Positions 7,574 to 15,687 of a DNA stretch of 30,085 nt are shown one piece after another; position 1 is the first letter of the stretch; the number at the start of each line of letters is the position of its first letter. The stretch spans positions 1 through 30,085 of the forward strand of contig CAYNDL010000006.1 in assembly GCA_964396115.1 (NCBI GenBank), written 5' to 3'. Position numbers and translations under genes: made by a program. The notes under the pieces are model-generated. The model saw only the letters and a list, made by a program, of their open reading frames with translations, made no database searches and was not told where the DNA came from. This DNA is from CAYNDL01 sp964396115. GTDB taxonomy: Bacteria > Patescibacteriota > Andersenbacteria > UBA10190 > CAIZMI01.

Positions 7574-8158
7574 TGGCGCCGCTGCAGGCGATTGCGCAGG
7601 CGTAAGTTTGAAATCGAGGTTAACGATACCAACTTGTTTAGACTGCGGAATGAATACTTTTTTATTCTGAGTTTGGTATCCAGGCTTTGATGCGTAAACT
7701 GTGTACAGTCCCGGTTGTAAAATCACAAAGAATAACCCGGACTTGTCAGTAACTTTCATTTGTACAAAGCGTTCGCCCTTTGCTACGCGAATTATGGCGA
7801 GGTCAATAGGCTGCCCACTAGAAGCGTCCTTAACGGTGCCTGTTTTTTTGCTGCGGGAAATTGCCGTATTGATCTTGTAAGAAAAGGCGACCCCGTAGAG
7901 CATTTCGAAGGTGATGTTTAGCCAGTTTGGATTATCAAACAAGAAGAATGTGTTGAGTATCAAACCGCCAACCAGGAAGAACCAGCTGTTGATTTCTAGC
8001 CACTCAATAGTCCTGCCATACATCCATATCCATGTCCTTCGCGCCTTGCTCATTTCTACCTGCCTATCCACCAGGATAAGCATTCTTGGGAGAACCTTTT
8101 CTTCTTCGTCAGCAGTAGGTTTTACGGCTGGTTTCTGTGTTGCAATATTTTCAACCAT
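7544..8158 (-). CDS. Membrane protein with carboxypeptidase-regulatory-like domain
   Basis: A 204-aa protein. The first ~50 residues are charged. One or two hydrophobic stretches follow (about 55-90: SWFFLVGGLILNTFFLF and nearby), then a CarboxypepD_reg-like beta-sandwich (about 105-185: GTVKDASSGQPIDLAIIRV, DKSGLFFVILQPGLYTVYASKPGY). Such domains are structural adhesion-like modules with no catalytic role. The ATG at 8158 overlaps the stop of the 8151-9266 gene by 8 bp, so the two are probably translated together, and both carry the same domain type. No peptidase domain is present. Partner unknown. Confidence 0.7.
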   Translation of the reverse strand: MVENIATQKPAVKPTADEEEKVLPRMLILVDRQVEMSKARRTWIWMYGRTIEWLEINSWFFLVGGLILNTFFLFDNPNWLNITFEMLYGVAFSYKINTAISRSKKTGTVKDASSGQPIDLAIIRVAKGERFVQMKVTDKSGLFFVILQPGLYTVYASKPGYQTQNKKVFIPQSKQVGIVNLDFKLTPAQSPAAAPSLGAQMLNN

Positions 8159-9266
8159 CGATTTTGTATTTAGAGCTAGAAAGGTTTACAGCACCTGAGC
8201 GATACACAAACTCACCTTGCTGTAATGGGAATGTAGGTTCTTCTGAGGAAGGGAAAGCCCAGCCTTCTTTCTGCACCACAAACTCGTACCTTCCCTTAGG
8301 TAAGATATCGCCCGTATTTCCCGAATCTTCAGTCTTCCAGGTTGCTTTAACCTTGCCGTTAGAACCAATTACGTTGATGATAGCGCCGCCAACACCTTTT
8401 CCGGTAGCTGAATCAACAACCTTTACCCAATGTTCTGGTTTTCTCCTGGTGCTAACAGAAGACATCGCCCCAATGAAGCTCAATGTAGAAGCGATGAAAG
8501 GAAGAATACCTACCGCAGGCGCAGCCATTGTTGCTACTCGTACGGTCCTGATCACAGGTGTTCGGGCACAAACAGCATCAGCGGTGCTGCCGTAATCACC
8601 TTCGCTCTCCATTGAGATTGGTTTTGTACGTACGGGTATAGAAAGTAGTTGCCTTGGGGTAGGGGAAGGTGTGGCTGGTTTGGCTGATGGTTTTGTTGTC
8701 GCCACAGTATTTCCGTTCTCGTCTTCAGTTTGTTGTTCTGGTTCCGGGCTCGGGGTCGCAGATTCAGGCGTTGGGCTGGGATCTGTAATAAGCGTAGTCG
8801 GTGGGCATACTCTTACGAGACGCTCTTTTCTGACAGTTGTATAGACGTTATGCGCACTTTTGTAGGGGGCGCTGATACGAACCAGGAAAACGCCACACTT
8901 ACCAGCATTCTCCGCGGTTATTTGGCTGAAACTATCGGGAATCGGCACTGAAAAACTCTTTTGTGGATAACTCCAATTGTGGCTTGGGGCAGTAACAGAA
9001 ACGTCTCTGCTGCTAACTGGACTCGCCGTTGTCGTATCCACACTGGTATCCTCAGGGAGGGAAGTTGAGTTATTGTCTCCATCGCGCGCATCGATACTAA
9101 AGCTCAATACATCGCCATATGAAGCCGAAATAGTTCCACCTGCTACACTTTCGCCGGCATTTAATAACTGAATAAATTCCAGATTATTTTCTGCATGAAC
9201 AATTGGTGCAACCAATAGTCCTGCACCAACAACAATAGTTGAAATATATTTTTTTGCGCTTTTCAT
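8151..9266 (-). CDS. Secreted/membrane protein with Pro-Thr-rich linker and carboxypeptidase-regulatory-like domain
   Basis: 371 aa from ATG 9266. An in-frame ATG at 9281 abuts a TATAAT and is less likely. Signal peptide at residues 1-25 (KKYISTIVVGAGLLVAPIVHA). An extracytoplasmic domain follows, then a low-complexity Pro/Ser/Thr/Glu linker (about 160-205, repeated PSPTP/PSPEP), a membrane segment (about 250-272, PAVGILPFIASTLSFIGAM), and a C-terminal CarboxypepD_reg-like domain (VVDSATGKGVGGAIINVIG, GRYEFVVQKEGWAFP). The linker is of the cell-wall-spanning type. It forms a two-gene operon with the downstream gene. Function unknown; a structural envelope role is inferred. Confidence 0.75.
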   Translation of the reverse strand: MKSAKKYISTIVVGAGLLVAPIVHAENNLEFIQLLNAGESVAGGTISASYGDVLSFSIDARDGDNNSTSLPEDTSVDTTTASPVSSRDVSVTAPSHNWSYPQKSFSVPIPDSFSQITAENAGKCGVFLVRISAPYKSAHNVYTTVRKERLVRVCPPTTLITDPSPTPESATPSPEPEQQTEDENGNTVATTKPSAKPATPSPTPRQLLSIPVRTKPISMESEGDYGSTADAVCARTPVIRTVRVATMAAPAVGILPFIASTLSFIGAMSSVSTRRKPEHWVKVVDSATGKGVGGAIINVIGSNGKVKATWKTEDSGNTGDILPKGRYEFVVQKEGWAFPSSEEPTFPLQQGEFVYRSGAVNLSSSKYKIDG

Positions 9267-9279
9267 GTTTGTTGACAAC

Positions 9280-9285
9280 ATTATA
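9280..9285 (-). promoter_or_regulatory. -10 box upstream of the 8151-9266 gene
   Basis: Perfect TATAAT on the minus strand, 13 nt before ATG 9266, so the leader would be only a few nucleotides. No convincing -35. Confidence 0.45.
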
Positions 9286-9338
9286 ATACTTTTTGCAAAA
9301 AAAGTGGAACACCAATAGTTAAATACGAGAAATAGATG

Positions 9339-9344
9339 TATTAT
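9339..9344 (+). promoter_or_regulatory. -10 box upstream of the DUF4012 gene, leaderless type
   Basis: TATTAT followed by 8 nt (TTAAGAAA) and the ATG at 9353. Weak -35. Confidence 0.4.
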
Positions 9345-9352
9345 TTAAGAAA

Positions 9353-11197
9353 ATGAGTGGTAAAAAAATAACCTTTTTTGCGATCTTGCTCCTGCTAATT
9401 ATCACGGCAGGACTTTTGTCTTTTGTCTCATATAAAAAATACAATACAGTACGCCAGCACCTTAGTGACGCTTTAATAAATAAGAATGCGCTGGAAAAAA
9501 GCTTGAAGGAACTAGATATTGTGTCCGCGAAGAAGGCGATTGAGAAAGAATGGATTGTGCTCGGGCAACTGCGGGGAGACACGGAGTTTCTTCAAAGGGC
9601 AAATTTTATACCTGCAGTGAAAGAAGAGTTGGATACCGCCTCTCTAACATTCAACAAGGCTGAATATTTGCTGAAAGTAGCGGAACTGGCAGTGAAAATG
9701 GTTGAATCCTCCGGAGTGAATAATCTCCCGGCATCTTCTAATGCTTATCAGGGAGAGGTTTTGAAAAAAATCCAAACAGCTGTTGCGCAAAATACAATTG
9801 CCCTGCAGCAGCTCCAGAAAGAAGGTTTAACGGTTAGAAAAAAAACAACAACCAAGATTGTTTCTGTTGCAAAAGCGAATGAATCCATGGATGAAGCAAT
9901 CGAGGCAACTGTCCAAGCCTTGGATTTAGTTAATGCTTCAAAAGATGGCCTGTTTTCCTTCTTGGGTTTTGGAAAAGAAAAAAAGTATCTTGTTTTATTT
10001 CAAAACAGCCAGGATTTGCGTCCAGGCGGAGGTCTGATCTCCACGTACGGAATTCTAAAAGTCCGCGACGGAGAGGTTGTTGATATGGAGGTAAACCATG
10101 TAACCAGCCTGCGCAATATGTACATCGAGCCGCGCGAAGCAAACCCTGAACCAATCCGGAAATATGTTCGATCAACGGCCCAACTTATTTGGTATGACTC
10201 CAATTGGTTAATTATTCCCGAGGAGTGGCTGGGGAGGATGTTAAATTCTTGGAACCGTCAGCAGCAGCCGGTGGATGGAGTATTGGCGGTTGGTACATCC
10301 TTCCTTGAAGACTTAGTAAGACAATACGAGCCGCTGAAACTAAGGGGATATAATGAGGAATTTCACGCACATGATGTGGTGGGGACTTTAGACTACATCC
10401 TTGAAAAGAAAGAGGCCCGTGTTAATGGGGAGATCCAGTACCACATCCTGAAAATACTCGTTGATGATTTATTGGCAAAAGTTACTGCTACTCCTCCCAA
10501 CAAACTTAAACCTATTCTGGATATTGTTAACAAGAGGATGGCATCACGTGACATCATGGTGTATACCCCTAATGCAATGGAGACAAAGTCCTTGAACTTG
10601 TTGGGTATGCAAACGAAAATCCCTTCTGTTAACGAAGATGAGATTTTTATTGTTGATTCAGGACTAGCATCGGGAAAGGCAGATGCGTCAATGAAACGAA
10701 CGGTCGAAATTAAGATATCTGCTGATAAGGAAAAGCCAGAGGGCGAGGCAAAGATGAAATATGATTTCACTAATTCTAAACGTGATTTTCGAACGTTCTC
10801 CTACAATGGCTTTGTTAGGTTCGGCCTGCCCATTGGCACGGTGGGCGTGAATATGGAAGGCGGAGACATTGCATTGCCTTATCGCGTGGTCGAAGCCGGT
10901 CGGCAAATCTTCGGTAATTTCTACTCCGTTAACATCGGGGGAACGAAAGATGTTTCTCTCAGATATATTCTGCCGGACCATATCGTTAAGGGAATACAGA
11001 TTGGCGGGTATCAAATGACACTACGTAAACAGCCCGGTGTCGAAGATAAATTCGTCTTTATGTTTTATCCTCCCGAAGGATGGCAGAACGCCAGAATGTT
11101 CGTCACTCTCGGCAAGGTTACTTATAATGCCAAAGAAAAAGCGTTTATATGGGAGGGTACATTAACTAAAGACGCCACGATTACACTCGATCGGTAA
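9353..11197 (+). CDS. DUF4012 domain protein
   Basis: A 614-aa protein. One N-terminal membrane segment (about residues 5-25), then a helical region (about 30-200), then a DUF4012 domain recognisable by KKYLVLFQNSQDLRPGGG and the following YGILKV-x-DGEV. This family is common in Patescibacteria and Gram-positives, where it lies on the outer face of the membrane. It resembles LytR-CpsA-Psr-type proteins only loosely, and its function is not established. It sits between the secreted carboxypeptidase-regulatory-like proteins and the Kazal protein, all facing outward. A hairpin just after the stop may end the transcript. Confidence 0.8.
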   Translation: MSGKKITFFAILLLLIITAGLLSFVSYKKYNTVRQHLSDALINKNALEKSLKELDIVSAKKAIEKEWIVLGQLRGDTEFLQRANFIPAVKEELDTASLTFNKAEYLLKVAELAVKMVESSGVNNLPASSNAYQGEVLKKIQTAVAQNTIALQQLQKEGLTVRKKTTTKIVSVAKANESMDEAIEATVQALDLVNASKDGLFSFLGFGKEKKYLVLFQNSQDLRPGGGLISTYGILKVRDGEVVDMEVNHVTSLRNMYIEPREANPEPIRKYVRSTAQLIWYDSNWLIIPEEWLGRMLNSWNRQQQPVDGVLAVGTSFLEDLVRQYEPLKLRGYNEEFHAHDVVGTLDYILEKKEARVNGEIQYHILKILVDDLLAKVTATPPNKLKPILDIVNKRMASRDIMVYTPNAMETKSLNLLGMQTKIPSVNEDEIFIVDSGLASGKADASMKRTVEIKISADKEKPEGEAKMKYDFTNSKRDFRTFSYNGFVRFGLPIGTVGVNMEGGDIALPYRVVEAGRQIFGNFYSVNIGGTKDVSLRYILPDHIVKGIQIGGYQMTLRKQPGVEDKFVFMFYPPEGWQNARMFVTLGKVTYNAKEKAFIWEGTLTKDATITLDR

Positions 11198-11220
11198 TGA
11201 AAATAGTTAGTTTAAACCTA

Positions 11221-11238
11221 TCCGCTTGAATAAGCGGA
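11221..11238 (+). terminator. Weak hairpin after the DUF4012 gene
   Basis: TCCGCTT and AAGCGGA pair around a 4-nt loop, 24 nt after the stop. There is no clean T-run, so termination is uncertain. Confidence 0.35.
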
Positions 11239-11266
11239 CTATTTGGTGTCTGTAACTCAAAACTAA

Positions 11267-11272
11267 TATAAT
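11267..11272 (+). promoter_or_regulatory. -10 box of the Kazal-domain gene
   Basis: Perfect TATAAT. TTGGTG at 11243-11248 is a possible -35 with an 18-bp spacer. The leader to ATG 11300 would be about 20 nt and shows no Shine-Dalgarno. Confidence 0.5.
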
Positions 11273-11299
11273 TTAATCAAAGTTAACTTATTCACAGAA

Positions 11300-12843
11300 A
11301 TGACCGAAAAGAAATTTGCTCGCTCGGCGGCCAAGTATTGCTTATTAGTTATATGTGTAATCTTTTTTCCAATGTCCGCGCATGCTGCGCAACGAGCTGT
11401 CTTGTTTATGCCTCCCATACCATCCAACCCAGTAACCTCTGGCTATTGGGCATGGAGTGAAAATGTATACCGCAACCTTGCGAGCGTTTATCCTCAACTG
11501 GAAATCGTCACTAACAATGACCTAAATTGGCCAGTATTAGAAATAATCGACGGTAATTCAACAGTTATCAGGACAATTGGTGATATTAAAGATCCAGAAA
11601 CAGGCGCAAAGATTTCTAAGGGAGAAGAACAGTTGGATCGAGCAGAGAGAGACCTGGAGGAGTTGACTAAAAAAAATAAAAATGTGCCCAAAGATCGACC
11701 TCAAAAACCTGACGTTAAACCAAACAAAGACGAAGATCAGTGTGAGGTTGTTGACCCTGGTCAGACACCCGATCTTGGTAAAATGTATGGTGAAAAGCGG
11801 GTAGCAAAGTTAGATGATGATAGAGATCTTGCCCGTATTCCTTGGGAAACTTGTGTCGAAGCGGGTACCCCTTTGATGGCTGCGCTATTGATGCTTATGG
11901 TAAACCTGCAACCCACCGTGAATCTAAGGAAAATCACATTTTTCGTACGGGGGGCCGCCCTGATTTAACGATGCCTCATGAAGGTGTTGAGCTAAACAAT
12001 CCCTCACCTGAGGAATTGACTTACGGAAGGGGATACCTTGATGAGAAAGCCGTTTCAGCGGGCGGAAACTATGCACAAATGTATCTGAAGGCCAAGGCTC
12101 AGCCAGAAGAGGACGGTTCAAATGAAATGATAGCCAAAAAGAAGAACCCAAAGGCCCAGATCGTTAAACCGACTACCGAGCAGGCGAAAAAAGCCTCAGA
12201 GCGATTGGCTGCCAGAAAAACTCCGGCCTATACGCCAAACGGTGGGCCCCAAACAATGAACCCTGGTTCTTACCCAAAAAATCGCCTCACCAATAGTGCG
12301 GATAGTACACAGATGCCAGATACAAAAACCACAGATGATTGTAAATTTGTTCCTGATAATACAGCAAAAGACCAACAAAAGATGATCGATGATAAAAAGT
12401 GGTCGAATCCGGGGATGGGTAACGGTGGTGGGGGTGGTGGAAATGGAAACGGAGGGGGTGGTCTTCCTCAGTTGCCGCAAATACCTCAAGGGGGAGGAAA
12501 TAAAAATAGTAACCCCACAAATTCGCCTGTATATCGTCCTACACCCACTCCAGTGGCTACAAGGAGTATGCCCGATGGAGTGTCTTGTCTTGTGAATAAT
12601 GCACCAGTATGTGGGGAAGACGGCAAGACTTATATGAATTTGTGCTTTGCACAACATAGCACTGGAACCAGTGTTCCTGTTATTCACTCGGGAGCATGTG
12701 AAAAAGTTTCAAACAACAGTGAGGTATTTGAAAACTTAAATACCATTGTCCAAAACATGGTAACTTCTGGCGTTCCAATGAATATTGTTACTCAGATTAC
12801 CGAGGCATTAACTAGAATTATCTCTAACGTGTGGGACAAGTAA
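11300..12843 (+). CDS. Secreted Kazal-domain protein split by a -1 frameshift
   Basis: Two overlapping frames (11300-11968 and 11842-12843) make one sensible protein of about 514 aa if reading slips back one base at 11869-11875. The N-terminus is a signal peptide ending SAHA (residues 1-29). A charged linker rich in Lys/Glu/Pro and a domain with several Cys follow. After the shift come a Lys/Pro-rich region, a Gly/Asn-rich spacer (GNGGGGGGNGNGGGG) and a textbook Kazal domain: PVCGEDGKTYMNLC plus outer Cys residues, ending SGAC. Kazal domains inhibit serine proteases outside the cell. The zero-frame tail after the site looks unlike protein. The shift could be programmed, a real mutation or a one-base sequence error. 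Confidence 0.7.
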
Positions 12844-12869
12844 TCCTTCTTCTTGTTATACGACTCTAG

Positions 12870-13421
12870 TTATACCCACTCGGAAGCGGTGATGATTATA
12901 AAAATGCCAATTGTGTTTAGGAGATACGTAACAACTACAAATTGCCAGTTTTTTACTCTGCTCAGTCCCAACAAAGAAATGCCAATTTCGTCGGGGAAAG
13001 GAGAAGCGATTATGGCCGCACCAAGTATTGGTAATGCCCATGCGAAATAAGGCGTGTTAAACAACCTTGAAAGCTTGCTACCTCCCATTTTTTTGAACAA
13101 ATAGTGCAATTCCTCGAATACGCGGTCTTTGAGAAATCGGAAAATAACGTAATCGCCCAAGACTGCGCCGAGTCCCGCCAGCATTGATAACAAGATAGGA
13201 TCGTGTTGTGTCGCCAGATAAAAAAGGACAACCGACGCCGGGGCAACTGTGAATATCGAGACGAAGAAAATACCCGTTATAAATGCGCCCAGGTATCCAA
13301 GTTGACCGATCGATACGAGAATACTTTTTACGTAATCCGTGTCAGCAATTAGAAATAAAATAACCAAACCGCAAATAAGGAGCGCTGTATTTTTATAATG
13401 CCAATTTTTGTACTTGAGCAT
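12870..13421 (-). CDS. DedA/VTT-like small membrane protein
   Basis: A 183-aa integral membrane protein with about five hydrophobic segments. GAVLGDYVIFRFLKDR and the later SPFPDEIGISLLGLSR correspond to the conserved loops of the SNARE-associated/VTT (DedA) fold, with Gly/Asp and Pro-Asp/Glu in place. Members are lipid scramblases or help membrane-potential homeostasis. It is shorter than typical DedA proteins. It is the last gene of a four-gene minus-strand operon, 15 bp after tspO. Family assignment is by motif only. Confidence 0.65.
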   Translation of the reverse strand: MLKYKNWHYKNTALLICGLVILFLIADTDYVKSILVSIGQLGYLGAFITGIFFVSIFTVAPASVVLFYLATQHDPILLSMLAGLGAVLGDYVIFRFLKDRVFEELHYLFKKMGGSKLSRLFNTPYFAWALPILGAAIIASPFPDEIGISLLGLSRVKNWQFVVVTYLLNTIGIFIIITASEWV

Positions 13422-13436
13422 TAACTGATTATAGCT

Positions 13437-13910
13437 CTATTTATTTAGAATCCAGATTGAGAAGTTGAGATATGTAGCGAAACTCACCCAGGCTAAATAG
13501 GGAATCAAGAGAAGTGGAGCTTTCTTTGATACTTTTGCAAAAACAACCATCGTCGCAATTATAGAAGCTAGTAGCAAGATAATACCGATTAGTGCTGCTC
13601 CTGGGGAACGGAAGCCAAAAAACAATATGGACCATAACGCGTTAAGCACCAACTGTCCGACATAAACACCGAGGGCCAGCTTAACTTCCTTTTTTGATAA
13701 ACCTCGTCTCCAAACGAGAAAAGCGGCAAGTGCCATTAAAATATACAAAGTTGTCCATACTGGTGCGAACACCCAGTTCGGTGGTGCTAGTTCCGGCTTT
13801 GCCAGTCCTGCGTACCACGTTGGTATGGAGGGAGTTGTAACTGAAGAACCGATAAAAGCGAAGGCGAAAGTTGCTACCAAAGAAACTAGTAATTTAATAA
13901 TCGTTTTCAT
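13437..13910 (-). CDS. tspO: TspO/MBR family protein
   Basis: 157 aa from ATG 13910; an upstream in-frame start at 13985 would run back into the preceding gene. Five membrane helices and the family's aromatic signatures are clear: WYAGLAKPELAPPNWVFAPV near residues 33-52, LNALWSILFFG, and PYLAWVSFATYLNFSIW at the end. TspO proteins bind porphyrins and related ligands and respond to stress in bacteria; the exact role varies. It lies 10 bp after the 114-aa gene and before the DedA-like gene, so it is co-transcribed. Confidence 0.9.
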   Translation of the reverse strand: MKTIIKLLVSLVATFAFAFIGSSVTTPSIPTWYAGLAKPELAPPNWVFAPVWTTLYILMALAAFLVWRRGLSKKEVKLALGVYVGQLVLNALWSILFFGFRSPGAALIGIILLLASIIATMVVFAKVSKKAPLLLIPYLAWVSFATYLNFSIWILNK

Positions 13911-13920
13911 TTTGTTGTTA

Positions 13921-14265
13921 TTAATTAATTTTTGCGTATCCATCAAAGTGGATATTATTGTCCGAGAACACCTCGGTAACTTCATATTCTCCCTTCGTAT
14001 ATACGGTCCCGCTTTCCAAGAAATGTGTTACAGACTTTATGACTATACTAGCAACTGGCCGGGATAATTTTTCGTTGCCTTCGGTTTGCAATAAGGGCAG
14101 TTCACCGTGTAACCAATAAAGCCGCTGGTCTTTCTTTAGAAACTCATATATTTTGCCCACTTCAAGTTGTTCGGGTATGCACTCTTCCTTCTTGCGATTA
14201 CCCGCCTTGAACTCACTAATATTTCTTAGTGCCAGATCAGGATTAAACTCAACTTTTATTCCCAT
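13921..14265 (-). CDS. Hypothetical 114-aa protein
   Basis: A soluble, Glu/Lys-rich protein with no membrane segment or signal peptide. It begins MGIKVEFNPDLALRNISEF and contains GKIYEFLKKDQRLYWLHGEL and KGEYEVTEVF, a mix of short beta strands and turns. The pattern vaguely recalls ASCH/PUA-like small RNA-binding folds, but no motif supports it. It is the second gene of the HD-tspO operon, with a 38-bp gap to the upstream HD gene and 10 bp to tspO. Confidence 0.6.
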   Translation of the reverse strand: MGIKVEFNPDLALRNISEFKAGNRKKEECIPEQLEVGKIYEFLKKDQRLYWLHGELPLLQTEGNEKLSRPVASIVIKSVTHFLESGTVYTKGEYEVTEVFSDNNIHFDGYAKIN

Positions 14266-14303
14266 ATTTTAAGTGTAGCAAGGGTGCTAATAAATAACAC
14301 TTG

Positions 14304-14891
14304 TCAAAATCCAAGTTCTTGCGCGCGATTTTGTAACGAAGTCAAACCAATCTGGAGGAACTCATCTAATGGTATTCCTGCTTTTTCGCACTCAAGGATG
14401 AGTGTCCGGTCGCACCGTTCGGCGAATTTTTTGTTCTTAAATTTCTTTTTGAGACTTTCTAACGAAAGACTTGCCAATTTTTTGTCAGGAGTCATTAAAG
14501 CAGATGCGATTATTAATCCAGTGAGTGTTTCCGCTGCCACAAGCAAATGTTGGATGACAGTGGTTCGGCTTTTATCCTTTAAACCTGGAATAGAGTCGTT
14601 TGCGTAGCCGTGGGAAATGACCGTTTCGGTGATAAAATCACTGACGCCTTCTTCTTTTAATATGCTTTGACATTTTATGCAGTGTTCGGTCGAATTGTCT
14701 TTCGTCAGGTCCCAGTCGATATCGTGTAAAAGACCGACGATGCCCCAAGTATCTTCGTCTTCACCTAATCTGTTTGCTAGTGCACGCATGATTATTTCTG
14801 TTTCCCGAAGATGGAGTTTTGTTATCTTGTTGCTAACATACTTTTCTACTAACTCGTTTGCTCTTTGGCTTGATATGTTGGATTTTTCCAT
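14304..14891 (-). CDS. HD-domain phosphohydrolase
   Basis: About 195 aa from ATG 14891, chosen over an upstream in-frame start because a TACAGT -10 box lies just before it. The HD motif GLLHDIDWD is at about residues 52-60, with an upstream His (KLHLRETE) and a later ISHGY that supply the other metal ligands. HD proteins hydrolyse phosphate esters of nucleotides or related metabolites; the substrate is unknown. It is the first gene of the operon with the 114-aa protein, tspO and the DedA-like gene, divergent from the 137-aa gene at 15005. Confidence 0.8.
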   Translation of the reverse strand: MEKSNISSQRANELVEKYVSNKITKLHLRETEIIMRALANRLGEDEDTWGIVGLLHDIDWDLTKDNSTEHCIKCQSILKEEGVSDFITETVISHGYANDSIPGLKDKSRTTVIQHLLVAAETLTGLIIASALMTPDKKLASLSLESLKKKFKNKKFAERCDRTLILECEKAGIPLDEFLQIGLTSLQNRAQELGF

Positions 14892-14897
14892 ACCTTT

Positions 14898-14903
14898 ACT
14901 GTA
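14898..14903 (-). promoter_or_regulatory. -10 box of the HD-tspO operon, leaderless type
   Basis: TACAGT on the minus strand, 6 nt before ATG 14891. TGGATA 17 bp upstream is a fair -35. Confidence 0.5.
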
Positions 14904-14926
14904 TTGCTTTTCGCGACAGGTATCCA

Positions 14927-14955
14927 TTGACGGATGCGGTTTATTATGATATATT
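14927..14955 (+). promoter_or_regulatory. Consensus promoter of the 137-aa gene
   Basis: TTGACG (14927-14932), 17-bp spacer, TATATT (14950-14955). The leader to ATG 15005 is about 43 nt and carries an AGAGGA Shine-Dalgarno, unlike most genes here. Confidence 0.7.
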
Positions 14956-15004
14956 ATGTGGTCTGAAACTGGTTGTTCTGTCTAACAGATTAGAGGATCA
15001 AACA

Positions 15005-15418
15005 ATGTCCACGCGTGAAGTTACCGAACAGGAACGCATGGAATTCGTCGCCTTTTGGCGACAACACAAGGCAGCTCTCTTGGCTGGCAACGTCTGCAGC
15101 GAGGAAGCGATGAAGTGTCTGCACACCTACACCCAGCCGGACAACGTCGGCTATGAGTTCGGGATGCTCCGGCCGGGGAAACTGGGGCAGTGGGACCTCT
15201 ACGACATCACCCTCGAGCTGTTGCCGGAAAAGGAACGGCTGCTGATCTCCGGCTTGTCAGCACGGGAGGTGGCCATCTCAGATCGCGATCAACAGTACGG
15301 GCTCAATCCCGAAGATCCGAACTATCAGAAGGAAGTCGCTCGAGTCGAGCGCATGCAGGCGATGAGCCCGGAGGAACTCGACTGCGAGATCGCCCGTCTC
15401 GAAGCGCTGCTCTCCTGA
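15005..15418 (+). CDS. Hypothetical 137-aa protein, GC-rich codons
   Basis: ATG 15005 follows an AGAGGA Shine-Dalgarno with 8-nt spacing; the frame extends upstream to 14858 but crosses the promoter. The product is soluble, acidic and mostly helical (EQERMEFVAFWRQHKAAL, NYQKEVARVERMQAMS, ending in SPEELDCEIARLEALLS). No domain was recognised. Third codon positions are clearly richer in G and C than in the neighbouring genes. It is monocistronic, with its own consensus promoter and terminator. The GC-rich codon use is shared with the coiled-coil gene at 16049 and purE. Confidence 0.75.
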   Translation: MSTREVTEQERMEFVAFWRQHKAALLAGNVCSEEAMKCLHTYTQPDNVGYEFGMLRPGKLGQWDLYDITLELLPEKERLLISGLSAREVAISDRDQQYGLNPEDPNYQKEVARVERMQAMSPEELDCEIARLEALLS

Positions 15419-15453
15419 ATGGAGACGAAAATCGTTGTATGTTCTTTCTCAAG

Positions 15454-15482
15454 ACCGCATGGTTTCGCCCAGCGGTTTTTTG
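15454..15482 (+). terminator. Terminator of the 137-aa gene
   Basis: ACCGC (15454-15458) pairs with GCGGT (15472-15476), with an inner TGG/CCA, followed by a T-run. Confidence 0.75.
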
Positions 15483-15506
15483 ATTAATATTTTCAATAAT
15501 TTAGCA

Positions 15507-15625
15507 GGGATTCCTTCTCCTCCGAAGCCAGGGTTGTCATGAAGCAGTTCATGTTTTTGTCGTACCCTTCGAATCCTGACGTAGTGAAGACAGTTTACTT
15601 CCTGGAGCTTGTTCCTCGGCGCTAA
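15507..15625. repeat. Degenerate third copy of the tRNA-associated repeat
   Basis: It starts GGGATTCCTTCTCCTCCG and contains CCCTTCGAATCC at 15565-15576, so the ends again read GGATTC...GAATCC. An internal hairpin CATGAA-GCAG-TTCATG (15538-15553) has the same GCAG loop as copy 2, and a GAAG...CTTC/TTTACTTC block follows. Much more diverged than copies 1 and 2; homology is an inference from layout. Together with copy 2 it fills the stretch between the 137-aa gene and tRNA-Gln. Confidence 0.45.
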
Positions 15626-15687
15626 GTATATTTTTCTTAAGAACCTTTGTTGATGCCAGGGAAATTCCAAAGCAAAGACTTTTGCTT

